From Bacillota bacterium (GTDB lineage Bacteria; Bacillota; Clostridia; Lachnospirales; Lachnospiraceae): 6,698 nt of DNA. Position numbers and translations under genes: made by a program. Of this stretch, positions 6,534 to 6,698 are shown in pieces; position 1 is the stretch's first letter, and each line of letters starts with the position of its first letter. The stretch covers positions 1 through 6,698 of the forward strand of contig JAEWRS010000027.1 of assembly GCA_023398855.1 (NCBI GenBank), read 5' to 3'. The notes beneath the pieces are model-generated. The model saw nothing but the letters and a program-made list of their open reading frames with translations, had not been told where the DNA came from and did not search any database.

Positions 6534-6698
6534 TTAATCTTTTCCTTTCTCCGGAACCGGCAGCGGAGCAAAAGCGGTTATAAAATCATGAGGATACTCT
6601 TCGTGGTTTCTTAATGTACCGCACATCCATGGCTGAAATACAGCCATACCTATATTTCCTGAGACGAACAGCCGGTCCCATGAGCCTTTTACCTGTTT
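6534..6698 (-). CDS. solute-binding protein segment ending at premature TAA (5' end outside window)
   Basis: 54 codons read from the window edge to the TAA at 6536-6534. The content (SGNIGMAVFQPW, then FAPLPVPEKGK) matches the region of CUT1 binding proteins about two-thirds along the chain, where the protein crosses between lobes. If translation ends here, the product would lack the last roughly 135 residues, including part of the C-terminal lobe, and would probably not fold into a working sugar-binding protein. Confidence 0.6.
   Translation of the reverse strand, partial: KQVKGSWDRLFVSGNIGMAVFQPWMCGTLRNHEEYPHDFITAFAPLPVPEKGKD

Larger units (their letters stand above)
6129..6698 (-). pseudogene. 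extracellular sugar-binding protein, C-terminal part, with an in-frame TAA
   Basis: This is the 3' portion of the solute-binding protein gene that would deliver sugar to the two permeases; the 5' end with its lipoprotein signal lies past 6698. Reading from 6698, 54 codons have binding-protein character (LFVSGNIGMAVFQPW, then TAFAPLPVPEKGK). Then comes TAA at 6536-6534, and the same frame continues with typical binding-protein sequence (NNFMMINSKSEYQKQAWELL) for 134 codons to a TGA at 6131-6129. Because the frame is the same on both sides, this is a single nonsense codon and not a frameshift. It falls in the link between the conserved APLPVPEKGK strand and the NNFMMINSK strand. It could be a real inactivating mutation, a sequencing or assembly error, or a position tolerated by readthrough. 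The two parts are also listed separately. Confidence 0.75.

Noticed and set aside
6534..6536. Recoding of the in-frame stop as selenocysteine or pyrrolysine
   Set aside because: The codon is TAA, which neither system uses, and there is no conserved catalytic position here in binding proteins.

Overview
The window reads as one co-directional operon on the minus strand, transcribed from right to left. It suggests a gut-type Clostridia/Lachnospiraceae member: AT-leaning DNA, strong AGGAGG-type ribosome binding sites, frequent AGA and ATA codons, tightly packed genes, and a CUT1 sugar importer with no dedicated ATPase. The organism is an inference from style, not from any marker gene.

In transcription order the layout is as follows. 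(1) The 3' part of an extracellular sugar-binding protein gene (6698 to 6129), interrupted by an in-frame TAA at 6536-6534. (2) Two CUT1-family sugar ABC permeases, MalF-like (6109-5207) and MalG-like (5222-4362), overlapping by 16 nt. (3) A KDPG/KDPGal-type class I aldolase (4278-3592). (4) A 2-dehydro-3-deoxygalactonokinase, DgoK (3595-2585), overlapping the aldolase by ATGA. (5) A possible 19-codon leader ORF (2560-2501) running into the next start codon. (6) A 744-residue protein fusing an M14 zinc carboxypeptidase module to a CapA/PgsA-type module (2508-274). (7) The 5' end of an FAD-dependent oxidoreductase (277 to beyond position 1), again with an ATGA overlap.

The kinase and aldolase are the last two steps of a De Ley-Doudoroff type route: 2-keto-3-deoxy sugar acid is phosphorylated and then split to pyruvate and glyceraldehyde-3-phosphate. 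The importer would bring in the sugar, sugar acid or conjugate. The dehydratase or dehydrogenase that would make the 2-keto-3-deoxy acid is not in the window and may lie downstream past position 1 or upstream past 6698. The M14-CapA fusion is the least expected member. Both halves belong to families tied to glutamyl or poly-gamma-glutamate chemistry, it has no signal peptide, and it is embedded in a sugar-acid catabolic operon and coupled to an oxidoreductase. This hints that the imported substrate may be an amino-acid- or peptide-conjugated sugar acid, which is speculation.

No RNA gene, mobile element, CRISPR array, convincing promoter or rho-independent terminator was seen. Non-coding DNA is limited to short gaps (about 19, 83 and 76 nt), so no gene-less stretch approaches 300 bases.
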